Assembly: GCA_947451445.1 (NCBI GenBank)
Contig: CANFZJ010000172.1
Coordinates: 1 to 6,808, forward strand
From: Comamonadaceae bacterium
GTDB lineage: Bacteria > Pseudomonadota > Gammaproteobacteria > Burkholderiales > Burkholderiaceae_C
Reading direction: 5' to 3'
Length of the DNA stretch: 6,808 nucleotides
The notes under the pieces are model-generated. The model saw only the letters and a program-made list of their open reading frames with translations, was not told the origin of the DNA and did no database searches. Shown in pieces: positions 5,857 to 6,808 of this stretch (within the stretch, counting starts at the first letter, position 1; each line of letters starts with the position of its first letter). Made by a program: the position numbers and the translations under genes.

Positions 5857-6513
5857 TTAGCCGACCTTGGGGGCAAGTTGTTGCAGGCATTGCGCTAGCA
5901 ATGGTGGGAGTTCCGTCACCAACTGGGGCTTGTGCACCACGGGCACTCCGTCCAGTGCGAACTTGTACTGGGTGAGTTCGCCGGGTGTGAGTGACGTGAT
6001 CACGATCACCTGCAAGGTACGGAACAGCGGGTGGGCGCGTAAGCCGGCTACCAAGGTCGCACCGTCAATGCCTGGCAAAAGCAGATCGACCATCAACACA
6101 TCCGGTTGGAGCTGCCCGGCCATGATGAGCCCTGAGATGCCGTCGGTGGCGGTGTGCAGTTCAAAGTTTGGAAATTGCTGGCGCACCAGCAGGGTGACCA
6201 GGTTCTGGAAGTGCATCGAGTCTTCGATCAATAGCACTTTAGGGTGGCCGGGTGTGCGGTGCTGGGCCGGTGGGAGCGTTGCCGGTTGGCCTGAACCGGT
6301 GGGTGCGGGCAAGGCCCGGTCGCCATCCCGCCAGCGTTCGACGGACTGGCGCGCGATACGGCGGTGGCCGCCGGGTGTTTTCCAGGCTTCGAGCTCCCCG
6401 CGGTCCACCATCAGCTGGACTGATCGCACTGCCATGCCCAACATGCGGGCCACCTCAAGCGTGGTGTAGTGGTCTGCAGCGAGCGCTTGGGGCAATGGGG
6501 GGGCGATGGGCAT
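5857..6513 (-). CDS. DNA-binding response regulator with N-terminal excisionase/MerR-like HTH and C-terminal receiver domain
   Basis: The product is 218 residues. Residues about 15-62 form a helix-turn-helix of the excisionase/HTH_17 (MerR-like) kind: YTTLEVARMLGMAVRSVQLM, then GELEAWKTPGGHRRI and a final VERW helix. A Pro-rich linker follows (about 66-90). Residues 92-210 form a receiver domain with Glu97-Asp98 (LLIEDS), phosphoacceptor Asp143 (VLMVDLLLPGIDG), Thr173 (VIVITS) and Lys195 (VVHKP). The usual order in response regulators is receiver first and DNA-binding domain last; here it is reversed. It probably binds DNA in a phosphorylation-dependent way, perhaps at its own AT-rich upstream spacer. 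It leads a two-gene unit with the REC-HPt gene, which could dephosphorylate or phosphorylate it. No Shine-Dalgarno precedes the ATG at 6513; no better start is visible. Confidence 0.92.
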   Translation of the reverse strand: MPIAPPLPQALAADHYTTLEVARMLGMAVRSVQLMVDRGELEAWKTPGGHRRIARQSVERWRDGDRALPAPTGSGQPATLPPAQHRTPGHPKVLLIEDSMHFQNLVTLLVRQQFPNFELHTATDGISGLIMAGQLQPDVLMVDLLLPGIDGATLVAGLRAHPLFRTLQVIVITSLTPGELTQYKFALDGVPVVHKPQLVTELPPLLAQCLQQLAPKVG

Positions 6514-6629
6514 CCGGTTATTTTAACAAAAGCATCAAATTTGTTAAATTAATCACTTTTACTTTTGTTTCATTGTGTTTTTATTAAATTTATCAAATTT
6601 TTATCATTTGCAAATATAAAATAAGCACC
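6514..6629. promoter_or_regulatory. AT-rich divergent promoter/operator region between two receiver-domain genes
   Basis: This 116-bp spacer is very AT-rich against GC-rich flanks. It has a perfect 9-bp inverted repeat (6522-6530 with 6540-6548), a perfect direct repeat ATCAAATTT (6534-6542 and 6592-6600), and a 10-of-12 direct repeat (GTTAAATTAATC 6543-6554, ATTAAATTTATC 6583-6594) spaced 40 bp. A TAAAAT element lies 6-7 nt before each start codon (6525-6520 on minus, 6617-6622 on plus). Neither gene has a Shine-Dalgarno. Promoter function follows from the divergent layout; exact -35 boxes could not be set. Confidence 0.6.
6522..6548. promoter_or_regulatory. Perfect 9-bp inverted repeat, candidate operator of the HTH-REC gene
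   Basis: TTTAACAAA (6522-6530) and TTTGTTAAA (6540-6548) are exact reverse complements around a 9-nt spacer, so the arm centres are 18 bp apart, near two helical turns. One arm covers the TAAAAT element in front of the minus-strand HTH-REC gene. An MerR/excisionase-like HTH protein or another dimeric regulator binding here could control that gene. It is not a terminator: GC content is too low and it lies upstream of both genes. Confidence 0.5.
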
Positions 6630-6808
6630 ATGAAGAAAATTTTAATTGTCGAAGACCATGCGGATATCCGTCGACTGATCCGCATGACTCTGGAATTTGA
6701 AAATTACGATATTTTCGAAGCTTCTAATGGTGAGCGCGGGTTGTTTATGGCGGAGCAGGTGCAGCCGGACCTGGTGCTGTTGGACGTGATGATGCCGGGC
6801 CGCATCGA
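6630..6808 (+). CDS. Response regulator receiver-domain protein (N-terminal part, cut by right edge)
   Basis: From the ATG at 6630 the frame is open to the window end, giving 59 complete codons. It reads as a CheY-like receiver: beta-1 MKKILIVEDH with Glu8-Asp9, helix ADIRRLIRMTLEFE, ASNGERGL, and the phosphoacceptor Asp52 in LVLLDVMMPG. What follows the receiver, if anything, is outside the window, so the output cannot be named; it may be a stand-alone CheY-like protein or a longer regulator. It diverges from the HTH-REC gene across the AT-rich spacer, which suggests a shared signalling system. No Shine-Dalgarno is visible before the ATG; the start is chosen because the receiver's first strand begins there. 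Confidence 0.9.
   Translation, partial: MKKILIVEDHADIRRLIRMTLEFENYDIFEASNGERGLFMAEQVQPDLVLLDVMMPGRI

Noticed and set aside
5867..6469. Plus-strand open frame of 200 codons opposite the HTH-REC gene
   Set aside because: Antisense to a complete HTH-receiver protein with all conserved residues; Ser/Trp-rich translation with no motif.
1..6808. CRISPR array, tRNA, rRNA, insertion sequence or phage attachment site
   Set aside because: No regularly spaced direct repeats, no cloverleaf or rRNA sequence, and no transposase or integrase gene was seen on either strand; the excisionase-like HTH is part of a receiver protein, not a phage excisionase.

Overview
The window is about 6.8 kb of moderately GC-rich bacterial DNA. 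It looks like a betaproteobacterial chromosome, most likely Comamonadaceae (Rhodoferax/Polaromonas/Acidovorax-like). This rests on codon style, the protein types, and a degenerate intergenic repeat that I recall from that family; no database search was possible.

Region 1 (positions 1-3897, minus strand) is a compact catabolic/detoxification operon read right to left. It encodes a WrbA/flavodoxin-type NAD(P)H:quinone oxidoreductase, a YahK-type zinc alcohol dehydrogenase/aldehyde reductase, an exported HSL-type alpha/beta hydrolase, and a DJ-1/PfpI protein joined in frame to a carboxymuconolactone decarboxylase-like (CMD) domain that runs off the left edge. A LysR-type regulator (4032-4985, plus strand) is transcribed divergently from it, and overlapping palindromes lie between the two. 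The likely theme is handling of reactive carbonyls, quinones and related electrophiles under LysR control, but the inducer is unknown. Two lesions or innovations stand out. The alcohol dehydrogenase has an in-frame TAA where the family has a Glu codon, followed by a perfectly preserved 22-codon remainder. The DJ-1 and CMD modules have no stop codon between them, although a Shine-Dalgarno-like AAGGA and an ATG remain at the junction.

Region 2 (4986-5121) is a convergent spacer. It holds two diverged copies of a short intergenic repeat, and the second copy supplies the stop codon of the next gene.

Region 3 (5122-6808) is a two-component signalling cluster. A minus-strand pair encodes an HTH-REC protein and a REC-HPt protein, abutting as TAAATG. 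A second, divergent REC protein is cut by the right edge. The AT-rich 116-bp divergent spacer carries a perfect 9-bp inverted repeat and spaced direct repeats, and neither start has a Shine-Dalgarno sequence. Together these look like phosphorelay components (receivers, a phosphotransfer domain and a DNA-binding output); no histidine kinase is visible in the window.
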